Shown: positions 23,579 through 31,645, counted from the first letter of the stretch. The stretch is 34,418 nucleotides of DNA from an uncultured Phascolarctobacterium sp. (GCF_937920985.1 NZ_CALDXR010000024.1:1-34418); one strand, 5' to 3'. Notes: a model not told the origin generated them from the letters alone. Numbers and translations are program-made.

Positions 23579-24280
23579 AAATATGAAAATTAGGATTGGC
23601 ATAGGGGGATTAAGATACCAAAATTTATATTTTCTGTACAAAAATCTGATAACAGAGCGTCAGCGTTATAGAGCGCTACCTTTCAGTCACAAAACTTTTT
23701 AGTAGATTTTCTCCTTTTTACGCACAAAAAAACCGCATAACAAGATGCGGTTTAGGTTTGGTTTACATTTAAACAATAAAAAACGCTGATGCTTATGCAT
23801 CAGCGTTAACTTCTGGTAGCGCTAAAGCTCTACCTTTCAGTCGCAAAACTTCGTGAACGGGAATTTTTAGGATTTAAACGTCAAAAATCGCTTGTTGACG
23901 GTCTAAATTTGGCTTGATTTTGTTGTTTTTAGTATCACTAATTTATTTTTCACAAAAAATTTACAAAAAACGAGAAATTTACTTTCATACTGGTAATAAA
24001 TTACTAAAAATACGTTATATTGTTCTTTCGATAAAAAAATTGCTTGCTGTCTTTGCTTTACAAAACGAAAATGTGCAATTATAATTACGCAGAAGATGCC
24101 GATACTTTTAGAGCGCTAAAGTTATGCCTCGATAGGGGAACCTCCGTGCCGGAAATTTTTATGATTTAAACGTTAAGAATTAGTCTGGCCGAAGACTTGG
24201 AAGATTATATGTCACTATCGTTACAATGAGGCTTATTCTATGGGTATAGAGTATAAGAGAGCATACAAGAGTAAGAAGCT
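23579..24280. other. Intergenic region with interspersed repeats and two minus-facing hairpins
   Basis: No gene is seen. Hairpins at 23730-23753 (AAACCGCAT/ATGCGGTTT) and 23782-23807 (AACGCTGATGC/GCATCAGCGTT) both have their T tracts on the minus-strand side. A repeat containing CTACCTTTCAGTC and GGGAATTTTTAGGATTTAA occurs at about 23819-23890, and a degenerate copy lies at 24110-24183. It is also found once after copy 2 (28716-28795). Relative to that site, copy 1 has an extra segment of about 150 bp bounded by the CTACCTTTCAGTC motif. Confidence 0.55.
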
Positions 24281-24309
24281 TTGACATCATCTGTCACTTA
24301 TGCTAAACT
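24281..24309 (+). promoter_or_regulatory. Promoter with internal inverted repeat for the nucleotidyltransferase pair
   Basis: TTGACA (24281-24286), a 17-base spacer and TAAACT (24304-24309). TGACA-TCATC-TGTCA (24282-24296) overlaps the -35 and could be the operator of an autorepressing antitoxin. Confidence 0.6.
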
Positions 24310-24390
24310 CTATTTGAGGAGATCAGTATAAGTGTTTGCTTATTAAATATGTCTGATTTAGAATACAACCAAGAAAGGAGTTTGCCAATT

Positions 24391-24618
24391 ATGAGTATAG
24401 ATAAGGTAACAGATTTATCTGCGTGGATGAAAAAAAGAAGAACTGATTTAATGAATTTAACACCGGAAGCAAGAGCCTATAAACGTACTCGTGGTAGGGT
24501 AAGGACTCCTGAGGAGAAGAAAGCATTGGTTTTGGCTGCCGGTAAAGCGTGGAATGAATGGCTTAGTTCCGGTAAGCTGGTAAAGACAGATAAAGGATAT
24601 GAATTATGCAAGATATAG
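24391..24618 (+). CDS. Small basic protein paired with the nucleotidyltransferase, putative antitoxin
   Basis: A 75-residue basic protein that I do not recognise. It is predicted helical, with an Arg/Lys-rich middle (YKRTRGRVRTPEEKKALV). I chose ATG 24391 (MSIDKVTDL) because AAGAAAGGAG lies ten bases upstream; an in-frame ATG at 24349 lacks a ribosome site. It overlaps the following nucleotidyltransferase gene by 13 bases, indicating translational coupling, and the promoter overlaps a small inverted repeat. This layout (small basic protein first, NTase second, autoregulatory-looking promoter) suggests an antitoxin, but there is no direct evidence. Confidence 0.6.
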   Translation: MSIDKVTDLSAWMKKRRTDLMNLTPEARAYKRTRGRVRTPEEKKALVLAAGKAWNEWLSSGKLVKTDKGYELCKI

Positions 24619-25391
24619 ATAAGAATATAATAAAAAGAATCCATGAAGAGAATTTATCTGATCCGGTTAATGAGCGAATTTTAATAGCTGCCCTTATATG
24701 TTCATTAGCTAAAGAGTTTGCCAATGAATTAGTGGTTGTAGGTGGTTCAGCTGTAGAATTTTACACGGCCGCAAGTTATATGACCAAGGATATAGACTTT
24801 ATAGCTAAAGATGATTTCCAGATAGCTAAAATTATGACCTCGTTAGGTTTTTCAATCGGTGAAGGTTATACATGGTTTCATCCTGATACATCTGTTGTAG
24901 TTGAATTTCCTAAACCTCCTTTGTTGGGTGACGTAAGCAGGTTGACAGAAGTAAAAACGGAGTATGGTGTTGCTGAGATTATAGGAGTAGAGGATATTAT
25001 ACTTGACAGATTAAAAGGTCGTGAGTTTTGGCAGGATAACAATGAACTTCCTGAAATGATGATTTATTCACATTATGATAGCATTGACTTTGCGTATTTG
25101 CGGAAACAGGCTGCATTTGAACTTATAAGTGATGTTTTGGAAAAAGCCGTCGCAGATGTAGAAGAATACAAAGCTGGCAGGTCACCATATTTGCGCAATA
25201 ACTTTTATAGTGACAAGGTTGTAGAAGCTAAAATTGTTGATGCGCTTGAGTATGATGTTCCAATGGAAAAAATTATCAGAAGATTGTCGAATGATGATCA
25301 GGTCAAAGGAATTTCTATAGATGAAAAGAGAAGCTATCTTGAATCTATCATAAAATCAAGTAAGGAAATCCAAGAGCTTCTATCAGAGTAG
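24606..25391 (+). CDS. DUF6036-like nucleotidyltransferase, putative toxin
   Basis: A 261-residue protein with the start of a nucleotidyltransferase fold: VVVGGSAVEFYT (G46, G47, S48) followed by KDIDF (D62, D64). This matches the GG-S plus D-x-D pattern of DUF6036/AbiEii-like enzymes. IIGVEDIILDRL, about residues 123-134, is also typical of the family. A mostly helical C-terminal half follows. Enzymes of this fold in two-gene modules can act as toxins that modify tRNA. It overlaps the preceding small gene by 13 bases, is followed by a strong terminator, and lies between the two autotransporter copies. Toxin activity is inferred from arrangement, not shown; a housekeeping NTase is less likely given the accessory context. 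Confidence 0.75.
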   Translation: MQDIDKNIIKRIHEENLSDPVNERILIAALICSLAKEFANELVVVGGSAVEFYTAASYMTKDIDFIAKDDFQIAKIMTSLGFSIGEGYTWFHPDTSVVVEFPKPPLLGDVSRLTEVKTEYGVAEIIGVEDIILDRLKGREFWQDNNELPEMMIYSHYDSIDFAYLRKQAAFELISDVLEKAVADVEEYKAGRSPYLRNNFYSDKVVEAKIVDALEYDVPMEKIIRRLSNDDQVKGISIDEKRSYLESIIKSSKEIQELLSE

Positions 25392-25405
25392 TAAAAGAAT
25401 ATGGA

Positions 25406-25458
25406 AAAGCCTAATGAGTTACGCAAATGATGTGAACTCATTAGGCTTTATTTTTTTG
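25406..25458 (+). terminator. Terminator of the nucleotidyltransferase pair
   Basis: A perfect 15-bp stem AAAGCCTAATGAGTT/AACTCATTAGGCTTT with a 14-base loop, followed by ATTTTTTTG. Confidence 0.92.
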
Positions 25459-25462
25459 ATGC

Positions 25463-25665
25463 CCTTATACAAGTAAGTCATCGCACTCGTCAGTTAGTAT
25501 TGTAGCTGGGATTTCAATTGAATTTTCGCCTTTTCCATAAAAATAGTAAAATTTTTCGCCTAACCTACCCGAAATAGGGGTTTGGGGTGGGGCGTAAATG
25601 ATGTTTTCATGCTATATTAGCAGTAAGAAAGGACAATAAAATCTTTTCAAAGGAGGAATTTGATT
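25463..25665 (+). promoter_or_regulatory. Duplicated upstream region and promoter of autotransporter 2 (copy C)
   Basis: Closely similar to 19984-20150. CCTACCC lies at 25564, TTTGGGGTGGGG at 25581 and the -10 TATATT at 25613-25618, the same offsets as in copies A and B. AGGAGG (25651-25656) precedes the start. Confidence 0.7.
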
Positions 25666-28503
25666 ATGAAATTTCTGGCAAAAATGAAAGAAAAACAAAT
25701 GCAAAGAAAAATCGGCGGTATTCTGTGTGGACTGCTGTGCGCCGGGGGGGTACTGGTAGTTCCGAGCGCATGGGCTGCTGATTACTATGGCAACGATGGC
25801 GTAACTAAGGTTCCGACCGGCGCTAATGTTACACTGAATTCTGGTACTTATAGTAATGTTTATGGCGGCTATAATGAAGCAAATGTTGCTCCACCAGATG
25901 TTTCTCGAAATACTGTTAGCATTTCTGGTACAACAACTACTGATATTGTATTTGGTGGCTATTCTCTTTATGGTAATTCAAAAGAAAATACTGTAACTAT
26001 TAGTGGTAATACTATGGTAAATATTGTAGTTGGCGGTAACTCTGGAGAAAATGATGCTATAAAAAATTATGTTATCATTCAAAATAAAAGTGAAATAAAA
26101 GAATCTGTGTATGGTGGATATGCTAAAAAAAAGAGCGACCAAAACATCGTAGAAATTAGTGATAGTAAAATTAAGGAACATGTTTACGGCGCTTATGCAG
26201 CACTTACTCCATATGGTAGCGCTGAAAAAAACAGTGTTAAAGTTGGAGCTAATAGCATAGTAGAAGGCAATGTTTATGGTGCCCATGTTACCCAAAGTGC
26301 CAAAGAGAATATTGTGACGGTTAATTCTGCTGCTAAGATTTTAAAAAACGTATATGGTGGTTATTCAGATACAATGAGTGCTGACAGCAACCAAGTAATA
26401 ATTGAGGGTGCAGGTATAGTAGAAGATAGTGTATACGGCGGCTACGCTGAAAAAGATAACAGTAATAACAATCAAGTAACGGTTGATGGTGCCGGTACTG
26501 TAAAAGGCACCGTATTTGGTGGTTATGCTAAAATCGGCAGCGTTAACAACAATCAAGTAACGGTTGATGGTGCCGGTACTGTAAAAGACACTGTATTTGG
26601 TGCTTTTTCTGAAAAAGGTAATACTACTGGCAATGTTGTAAATATTAGAGGCAACAGTGTTATTGGTGATGATACCGTTATTCCGATTAAAGGCGCAGTT
26701 GTAGGTGGCTTTGCTTTAGAAGGCATCAGCAGTGGTAACACTGTAAATATTGCCAATAGCAAGGTTTTTAGAAATGTATATGGTGCTTTTGGTGGTAATG
26801 ACTGTACCGGTAACATTATTAACATTACAGGCTCTGAAATTGGTGCTAATGTATATGGTGGTCAAGCTGAGAAAGGTAATAGCTTGGGCAACACTGTAAG
26901 TATTGAGAATAGTACAGTTACAGAAAATGTATATGGCGGTTATGCTCAAAAAGTTTTGGCTGCAAAAGCTGAAAATAATAAGGTCATTTTGAAAAATGGT
27001 GCAAAAATTAAGGGCGATGTTTATGGTGGTTATGCCGTTATTACTATTGATAGTCAAGATGGTATAAAAAACAACACTTTGGAAGTAGTTGGTAAAGGCA
27101 ACGAAGCAAAAAGCATTCAAAATTTTGATAAGCTTAACTTCTTTATCACCAAAGATCTTGTTGCCAACGATACTATGCTTAAAGTAACAGATACTGCTCT
27201 TATCAATAACGCAGAGATTAAGGCTGGCGTAGAGCTTGGTACTAAGTTAAAGAAAAATGATACAATCAACCTGATTGATGCAGGCGCATTAAAGGCTGAA
27301 AATATCACAACAGGAACCTTGACTGATGGTTTGATTAATATTGATAAGGGAATTAAAGTTGCTATTGGACCTGATGGAAATAAGTTAGTCGGAGTTATCA
27401 ATGGCACAACACCTCCGGGTGGCGGTGGCACAACACCTCCGGGTGGCGGCGGCACAACACCTCCGGGTGGCGGTGGCACAACACCTCCGGGTGGCGGCGG
27501 CACAACACCTCCGGGTGGCGGTGGTACAACACCTCCGGGTGGCGGCGGCACAACTCCTGGTGCCGGCAGCCTTTATGCTGCTGCTGACGCAAAATCTCCG
27601 GTTGAAACACAGTCCGCTGCGCTCACTATGCTGAATCTGGGACATGATTTGCTGACAACTGCAAGCTATGAAAACGCTGCATTGGCTGTTGACGGGGAGG
27701 AAGAAGGTTCTGTTAATCCGTTTATCACCATGAGCGCTAACAATCAAAAGCTCGATACCGGTTCTCACGTTGACCTCAAAGCATGGAACATGAATCTTGG
27801 CTTTGCAAAGAAAATCAACAACAATTCCGGTAAGCTGATAATTGCGCCTGTGATTGAATACGGTCGCGGCAGCTACGATTCCTACCTCGACAATGGTACG
27901 CACGGCGACGGCGACGCACACTTCTGGGGTGCAGGCTTGATGGCTAAGCAGCTCAATGATGATGGCTTCTATTATGAAGGTTCCCTGCGTGCAGGCAGAA
28001 TGAGCACCGATTATCAATCTGCTGTTGCAGGCGGCATTAAATACGACAGCGATGCAACCTATTACGCAGCACATCTTGGCATGGGTAAGGTTGTTCAGCT
28101 GAACGATAAGGATACCATTGACTACTACGGCAAGCTGTTCTACACTCGTCAACAGGGTGATAAGGTTACTGTAGGCACCGGCGCAACCTATGATTTCGAT
28201 GCTACAACCTCTCTGCGTACTCGTCTTGGTGCAAGATATACGCATCAACTGAGCGAGAAGAACGCTTTCTATGCAGGCTTGGCATGGCAGCATGAATTTG
28301 ACGGTGAATCCAATGCAATTGTAGCAACAACCCTTGGCTCTGCTTCCGCACCTGCTCCTTCCATGAAGGGCGATACCGGTATTATGGAGCTTGGCTGGAG
28401 AGTTAACAACTCCGACAAATTCGAACTGGGTCTTGGCGTTAACGGCTCCGTTGGTAAGCAAAAGGGTGTAGGCTTCAACCTGAGCCTCAACTTCAGCTTC
28501 TGA
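25666..28503 (+). CDS. Autotransporter with beta-solenoid passenger (copy 2)
   Basis: A 945-residue type V secreted surface protein paralogous to the one at 20184. Start ATG 25666 is nine bases after AGGAGG; a TTG two codons earlier is less likely. The extended signal peptide (cleaved after SAWA) contains an extra Gly codon encoded by a G7 tract at 25744-25750. The passenger again has VYGGY-type rungs but differs in sequence and order from copy 1, with a local doublet of NNNQVTVDGAGTVK. From NTLEVVGKGNEA on (DNA about 27073) the stem, linker and barrel (about 684-945, ending LSLNFSF) match copy 1 almost perfectly. The Pro/Gly linker has six TTPPGGGG units rather than two. Confidence 0.92.
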   Translation: MKFLAKMKEKQMQRKIGGILCGLLCAGGVLVVPSAWAADYYGNDGVTKVPTGANVTLNSGTYSNVYGGYNEANVAPPDVSRNTVSISGTTTTDIVFGGYSLYGNSKENTVTISGNTMVNIVVGGNSGENDAIKNYVIIQNKSEIKESVYGGYAKKKSDQNIVEISDSKIKEHVYGAYAALTPYGSAEKNSVKVGANSIVEGNVYGAHVTQSAKENIVTVNSAAKILKNVYGGYSDTMSADSNQVIIEGAGIVEDSVYGGYAEKDNSNNNQVTVDGAGTVKGTVFGGYAKIGSVNNNQVTVDGAGTVKDTVFGAFSEKGNTTGNVVNIRGNSVIGDDTVIPIKGAVVGGFALEGISSGNTVNIANSKVFRNVYGAFGGNDCTGNIINITGSEIGANVYGGQAEKGNSLGNTVSIENSTVTENVYGGYAQKVLAAKAENNKVILKNGAKIKGDVYGGYAVITIDSQDGIKNNTLEVVGKGNEAKSIQNFDKLNFFITKDLVANDTMLKVTDTALINNAEIKAGVELGTKLKKNDTINLIDAGALKAENITTGTLTDGLINIDKGIKVAIGPDGNKLVGVINGTTPPGGGGTTPPGGGGTTPPGGGGTTPPGGGGTTPPGGGGTTPPGGGGTTPGAGSLYAAADAKSPVETQSAALTMLNLGHDLLTTASYENAALAVDGEEEGSVNPFITMSANNQKLDTGSHVDLKAWNMNLGFAKKINNNSGKLIIAPVIEYGRGSYDSYLDNGTHGDGDAHFWGAGLMAKQLNDDGFYYEGSLRAGRMSTDYQSAVAGGIKYDSDATYYAAHLGMGKVVQLNDKDTIDYYGKLFYTRQQGDKVTVGTGATYDFDATTSLRTRLGARYTHQLSEKNAFYAGLAWQHEFDGESNAIVATTLGSASAPAPSMKGDTGIMELGWRVNNSDKFELGLGVNGSVGKQKGVGFNLSLNFSF
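27403..27567 (+). repeat. 24-bp tandem repeat linker, six units plus partial
   Basis: Six near-perfect 24-bp units (27403-27546) encoding GTTPPGGG, alternating only at GGT/GGC codons, then a divergent partial unit. Unit length is a multiple of three, so copy number can change without frameshift. Confidence 0.93.
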
Positions 28504-28533
28504 TAAAGACTCTAGAATAATAAAAATATAGCA

Positions 28534-28628
28534 TTAGTCCAGGGAATCTTTAAGCATAAGTAATGGACTAACGCAGATTTACAGAGAAAAGCCATGTTTT
28601 ACTGATTTTCGGTAAGACATGGCTTTTC
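28534..28628 (+). terminator. Double hairpin terminator of autotransporter 2
   Basis: Same two hairpins as after copy 1: TTAGTCCA/TGGACTAA from 28534, and GAAAAGCCATG.../...CATGGCTTTTC at 28586-28628. Confidence 0.75.
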
Positions 28629-29036
28629 AAATATGAAAATTATGATTGGCATAGGGGGATTAAGATACCCAAATTGATATTTTCCGTACAAAAATCTGAT
28701 AACATAGCATTAGTATTATAGAGCGCTACCTTTCAGTCGCAAAACTTCGTGAACGGGAATTTTTAGGATTAAAACGTCAAAAATCGCTTGTCGGAGGTTT
28801 AAATTTGGCTTGATTTTGGTGTTTACAGTATCATTAAGTTATTTTTCACAAAAAATTCAAGTAGTTTACTCTCAACATGGCAATAAATTACTAAAAATCC
28901 ATTATACTATGCCAGAAAGCAGAGGAAAAACAAATAATTCTTATTGCTTTTCCTAAATTGCCAAACGGAGAAAGCACTGTAATGACCTAAATGAAATATT
29001 GGTGAGTGACTAAATCTGATTATTGGTTGTACAAAA
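28629..29036. other. Intergenic region with 3'-flank repeat, no gene
   Basis: The first 280 bases continue the homology with the copy 1 flank, including the repeat with CTACCTTTCAGTCGCAAAAC at about 28726. Beyond about 28910 the sequence is unrelated. A weak hairpin AGGAAAA/TTTTCCT lies near 28923-28953. I see no coding frame. Confidence 0.5.
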
Positions 29037-29066
29037 TGTCCCGAATAATATACAATAAACGGGACA
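29037..29066. promoter_or_regulatory. AbiEi-type operator, distal copy
   Basis: TGTCCCG/CGGGACA arms flank an AT-rich centre with TACAAT (29051-29056); TTGTAC lies 18 bases before it. It may be a second promoter/operator of the AbiEi-like gene. Confidence 0.55.
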
Positions 29067-29168
29067 AAGTGTTTGCTGCTTTTGAATATACTCAGGTTGT
29101 AAGAAGCTGATTGAAACTCCGTTAATAGGTAATGCTATGGGCAAGATTAAGAAATTCTGTTAAAAAAT

Positions 29169-29197
29169 GTCCCGAATAATATATAATATTCTGGACA
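29169..29197 (+). promoter_or_regulatory. AbiEi-type promoter/operator, proximal copy
   Basis: TGTCCCGAATA and TATTCTGGACA form an 11-position inverted repeat (one mismatch) around TATAAT (29182-29187). It is 15 bases before the start codon and just before the ribosome site. AbiEi-type antitoxins are known to bind inverted repeats at their own promoter. Confidence 0.65.
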
Positions 29198-29212
29198 AAG
29201 GAGGCGAGCATA

Positions 29213-29827
29213 ATGGCAAAAGGATTCTCGAAACAGATTCAAGATAGAATTAGCAATGCAAACTATGGGGCAGTTTTTGTGAATTCTGATTTTGTTGATA
29301 TTGCTGAACCAGAAACGATTAGACGAAATCTGAATAGATTAACACAGGCTGGGATATTACGTAGAATACTAAAGGGTGTATATGAAAAACCAAAGTACAG
29401 CAAGCTACTTGATGAATATGTAGCTGTTTCTCCGGACGCTGTAGCAAAAGCATTGGCACGAAGTTATCATTGGACTATTGCGCCATGTGGAAATACAGCT
29501 CTTAATTTGTTGGGAATTTCGACACAGGTAACAGCGGTTTGGTCATATATTAGCGATGGACCTTATAAGACATATGAGTGGAACTCTACAAAATTGGAGT
29601 TTAAGCATAGAACCAACAAGGAAATTACTGGTCTATCCTATATGACGAGCTTGGTGATTCAAGCACTAAAAACTTTTGGTAAATCAAATGTAACGCCGGG
29701 TATCATACAGACACTTTCTGAAAAGCTATCTGATGACGAAAAACAATCCTGCCTGAAAGAGGCAACAGAAGCTACGGATTGGGTTTATGATACGATACGT
29801 AAAATGTGTGGAGGTGGCACTCAATGA
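29213..29827 (+). CDS. AbiEi-like (DUF6088) antitoxin/transcriptional regulator
   Basis: A 204-residue protein with an N-terminal winged-helix-like region. Residues such as TIRRNLNRLTQAGILRRI and GVYEKPKYS are typical of DUF6088/AbiEi antitoxins, and a C-terminal domain of unknown contacts follows. AAGGAGG lies eight bases upstream of the ATG. In AbiE-type (type IV) systems AbiEi represses the operon and counteracts the nucleotidyltransferase toxin AbiEii. The stop overlaps the ATG of the truncated toxin gene (ATGA), the usual coupling. Two similar inverted repeats upstream fit autorepression. With the toxin broken, this gene is an orphan regulator that could still act on other targets, including the orphan operator at 17.9 kb. 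Confidence 0.82.
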   Translation: MAKGFSKQIQDRISNANYGAVFVNSDFVDIAEPETIRRNLNRLTQAGILRRILKGVYEKPKYSKLLDEYVAVSPDAVAKALARSYHWTIAPCGNTALNLLGISTQVTAVWSYISDGPYKTYEWNSTKLEFKHRTNKEITGLSYMTSLVIQALKTFGKSNVTPGIIQTLSEKLSDDEKQSCLKEATEATDWVYDTIRKMCGGGTQ

Positions 29828-29946
29828 TAAATGTAGCAAGATTGCCGGAAAGTGATCGGAGAGAACTGTTTAGAAATACTGCAGATAAAATGGGATTGAA
29901 CGATGCCATATCGTTGGCTTATGGAAGGTTTGGTATTAGAACCTAA
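29824..29946 (+). pseudogene. Truncated AbiEii-type nucleotidyltransferase toxin
   Basis: Only 40 codons remain. The first 29 (MINVARLPESDRRELF... to GLNDAI) are the highly characteristic start of AbiEii-family toxins, which normally continues with a VEKDFWV-like segment and over 200 more residues. Here the frame diverges after GLNDAI and stops. The start overlaps the antitoxin stop by ATGA. About 100 bases on, the IS66-type transposase begins, so a deletion linked to that element probably removed the toxin body. Confidence 0.8.
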
Positions 29947-30027
29947 AAAATCTATTAAAAATGTTCGTTGATACACAGCTGTATAATGTATATATGTCTT
30001 CTAAACATATAAAAAAAGCACGAAATT

Positions 30028-30036
30028 TGGTATAAT
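30028..30036 (+). promoter_or_regulatory. Extended -10 element at the transposase start
   Basis: TG-G-TATAAT ends six bases before the ATG at 30043, with no ribosome site between. If used, the transcript would be leaderless. Confidence 0.4.
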
Positions 30037-30042
30037 ATTGTC

Positions 30043-31593
30043 ATGGAAAACAATACAAAAACTACCAAGACAATTGAAATATCTGTTACAGAATACGAGA
30101 GATTAAAAAACTCAAAAGAAGAACTGCGTCAAAGAGTCGGACTATTAGAGGAAGCTCTCAGACTTGCAAAAAAGAAAAAATTTGGCAGTTCTAGTGAGAA
30201 GATTTCTCCGGAAACCAGCGCTCAGCTCATATATCTATTTGATGAAGCTGAAACAGTGCTTGCTATTGAAGATATTATTACGGAACAAGAGGAAACTAAG
30301 GTAGCAGCACATACACGCAAGAAAAAGACGTATCTGCTTCAGGACAAACTTCCTGATAATGTTAAGATTGAAGTTATAGAACACAAGCTCAATGAAGCAG
30401 AAAGAAATTGCCCTGAATGTGGTGCTGTAATGGAAGAGATTGGTAAAGAGGTTCGTCGCGAGTTGGTAATTATACCTGCTAAGGTTAAGGTACTCGAACA
30501 CCATATCTATTCCTATGCCTGCCAGAACTGTAAGCAAAATAATATAGAAACTCCTGTGATCAGAGCAGAGAAGGAAGTTGCTTTAATTCCGGGCGGATTT
30601 GCTACGCCTGAAGCCGTAGTTCACATTATTACTCAAAAGTTTATAATGGGGTATCCATTATATCGTCATGAACAAGAATGGAAGAACCAGGGAATTGAGC
30701 TTTCCAGACAGACCATGTCTAACTGGATGCTGAAGTGCGTAGAGCTTTATCTTGAGCCTTTATATGAAAAACTACACGAGAAACTGCTACAAAGAGAAGT
30801 TCTCCATGCGGATGAAACAACTCTGCAGGTTCTTAAGGAGTTTGGCAAGCCTGCATCCAGCAAAAGCTATATGTGGCTCTACCGGACCGGCAGCGATGCT
30901 AAGTATCCAATTGTGCTATACAATTACCAGTCAGGTCGAGGTAAAGAGTATCCTCAGGAATTCTTAAAAGGTTACAAAGGATATTTACAGACAGACGGAT
31001 ATTCAGTATACCATGACTTGAATCAGGATATTACAGATGTTGGCTGCTGGACCCATTTGAGAAGAAAATTCGATGAAGCTCGAGTTGCTCTTCCTAAAGG
31101 AAAATCCGCTGCAATGTCTGCAGTAACCAATGCTTTAGGTATCTTCACCAAAATATATAAGATTGAGAAGCAGCTTATAAAGTTAAGCTTTGCAGAACGC
31201 TATACCAAACGCCTGGAACAGGAAAAACCTCTTCTTGACGAATTATTTGCGTGGGCGAAAAACTTAAATGCTGCACCAAAATCTGCATTGGGAAAGGCTT
31301 TGACTTATCTGGAAAACCAAAAGCCATACCTTCTGAACTATCTTAATGATGGTCGTTTAGAAATAGATAATAACAGAGCTGAGCGTAGCATTAAGCCTTT
31401 TGTAATTGGACGTAAAAACTTCTTGTTCGCCAATACACCACGAGGAGCGCAAGGCAGTGCAATTATCTACAGCTTGGTAGAAACCGCAAAGGAGAACCGC
31501 TTGGATCCATTTAAGTATATAGTCTATGTTCTTACTACTGCCAAAAAAGTAGACCTGTCTCAAAAGGACAATGTCGATTTGCTCCTACCATAA
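30043..31593 (+). CDS. IS66-family transposase (TnpC-type)
   Basis: A 516-residue DDE transposase of the IS66 family. In order: a coiled-coil-like N-terminus (about 10-45) and the KKFGSSSEK motif. A zinc-binding pair follows, CPEC (C123, C126) and CQNC (C160, C163). Catalytic residues are D257 (HADETT), D318 (LQTDGYSVY) and E447 (DNNRAERSIKP), with the terminal RKNFLF segment. The frame is intact, so the enzyme may be active. tnpA and tnpB, which accompany tnpC in classical IS66 elements, are absent; single-gene IS66 relatives exist, so this alone does not prove truncation. A terminator and a candidate right end follow. Confidence 0.93.
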   Translation: MENNTKTTKTIEISVTEYERLKNSKEELRQRVGLLEEALRLAKKKKFGSSSEKISPETSAQLIYLFDEAETVLAIEDIITEQEETKVAAHTRKKKTYLLQDKLPDNVKIEVIEHKLNEAERNCPECGAVMEEIGKEVRRELVIIPAKVKVLEHHIYSYACQNCKQNNIETPVIRAEKEVALIPGGFATPEAVVHIITQKFIMGYPLYRHEQEWKNQGIELSRQTMSNWMLKCVELYLEPLYEKLHEKLLQREVLHADETTLQVLKEFGKPASSKSYMWLYRTGSDAKYPIVLYNYQSGRGKEYPQEFLKGYKGYLQTDGYSVYHDLNQDITDVGCWTHLRRKFDEARVALPKGKSAAMSAVTNALGIFTKIYKIEKQLIKLSFAERYTKRLEQEKPLLDELFAWAKNLNAAPKSALGKALTYLENQKPYLLNYLNDGRLEIDNNRAERSIKPFVIGRKNFLFANTPRGAQGSAIIYSLVETAKENRLDPFKYIVYVLTTAKKVDLSQKDNVDLLLP

Positions 31594-31645
31594 AATGCAC
31601 CAGCTGAATGCAGCGTAAATTTCAAGAAATGAATATGATTTGTAC

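Larger units (their letters stand above)
22120..23690. repeat. Long direct repeat, copy 1 (stem, barrel and 3' flank)
   Basis: From about 22120 through the linker, barrel, stop codon and terminators to about 23690 the DNA is nearly identical to 27073-28740, apart from linker unit number. Together with the shared upstream region this makes a direct duplication spaced by about 5 kb. Confidence 0.85.
27073..28740. repeat. Long direct repeat, copy 2 (stem, barrel and 3' flank)
   Basis: Partner of the repeat at 22120-23690 and in the same orientation. The offset is 5,050 bases at the stop codons. Shared features include the stop, the TCTAGAATAATAAAAATATAG run and both terminator hairpins. Confidence 0.85.

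Noticed and set aside
25576..25592. G-quadruplex at the promoter of autotransporter 2
   Set aside because: Only three G4 tracts are present (GGGG-TTT-GGGG-T-GGGG), and copies A and B have fewer; a protein-binding box is simpler.
27403..27567. 24-bp repeats as a CRISPR array
   Set aside because: Units are directly adjacent without spacers and encode an in-frame Pro/Gly linker.
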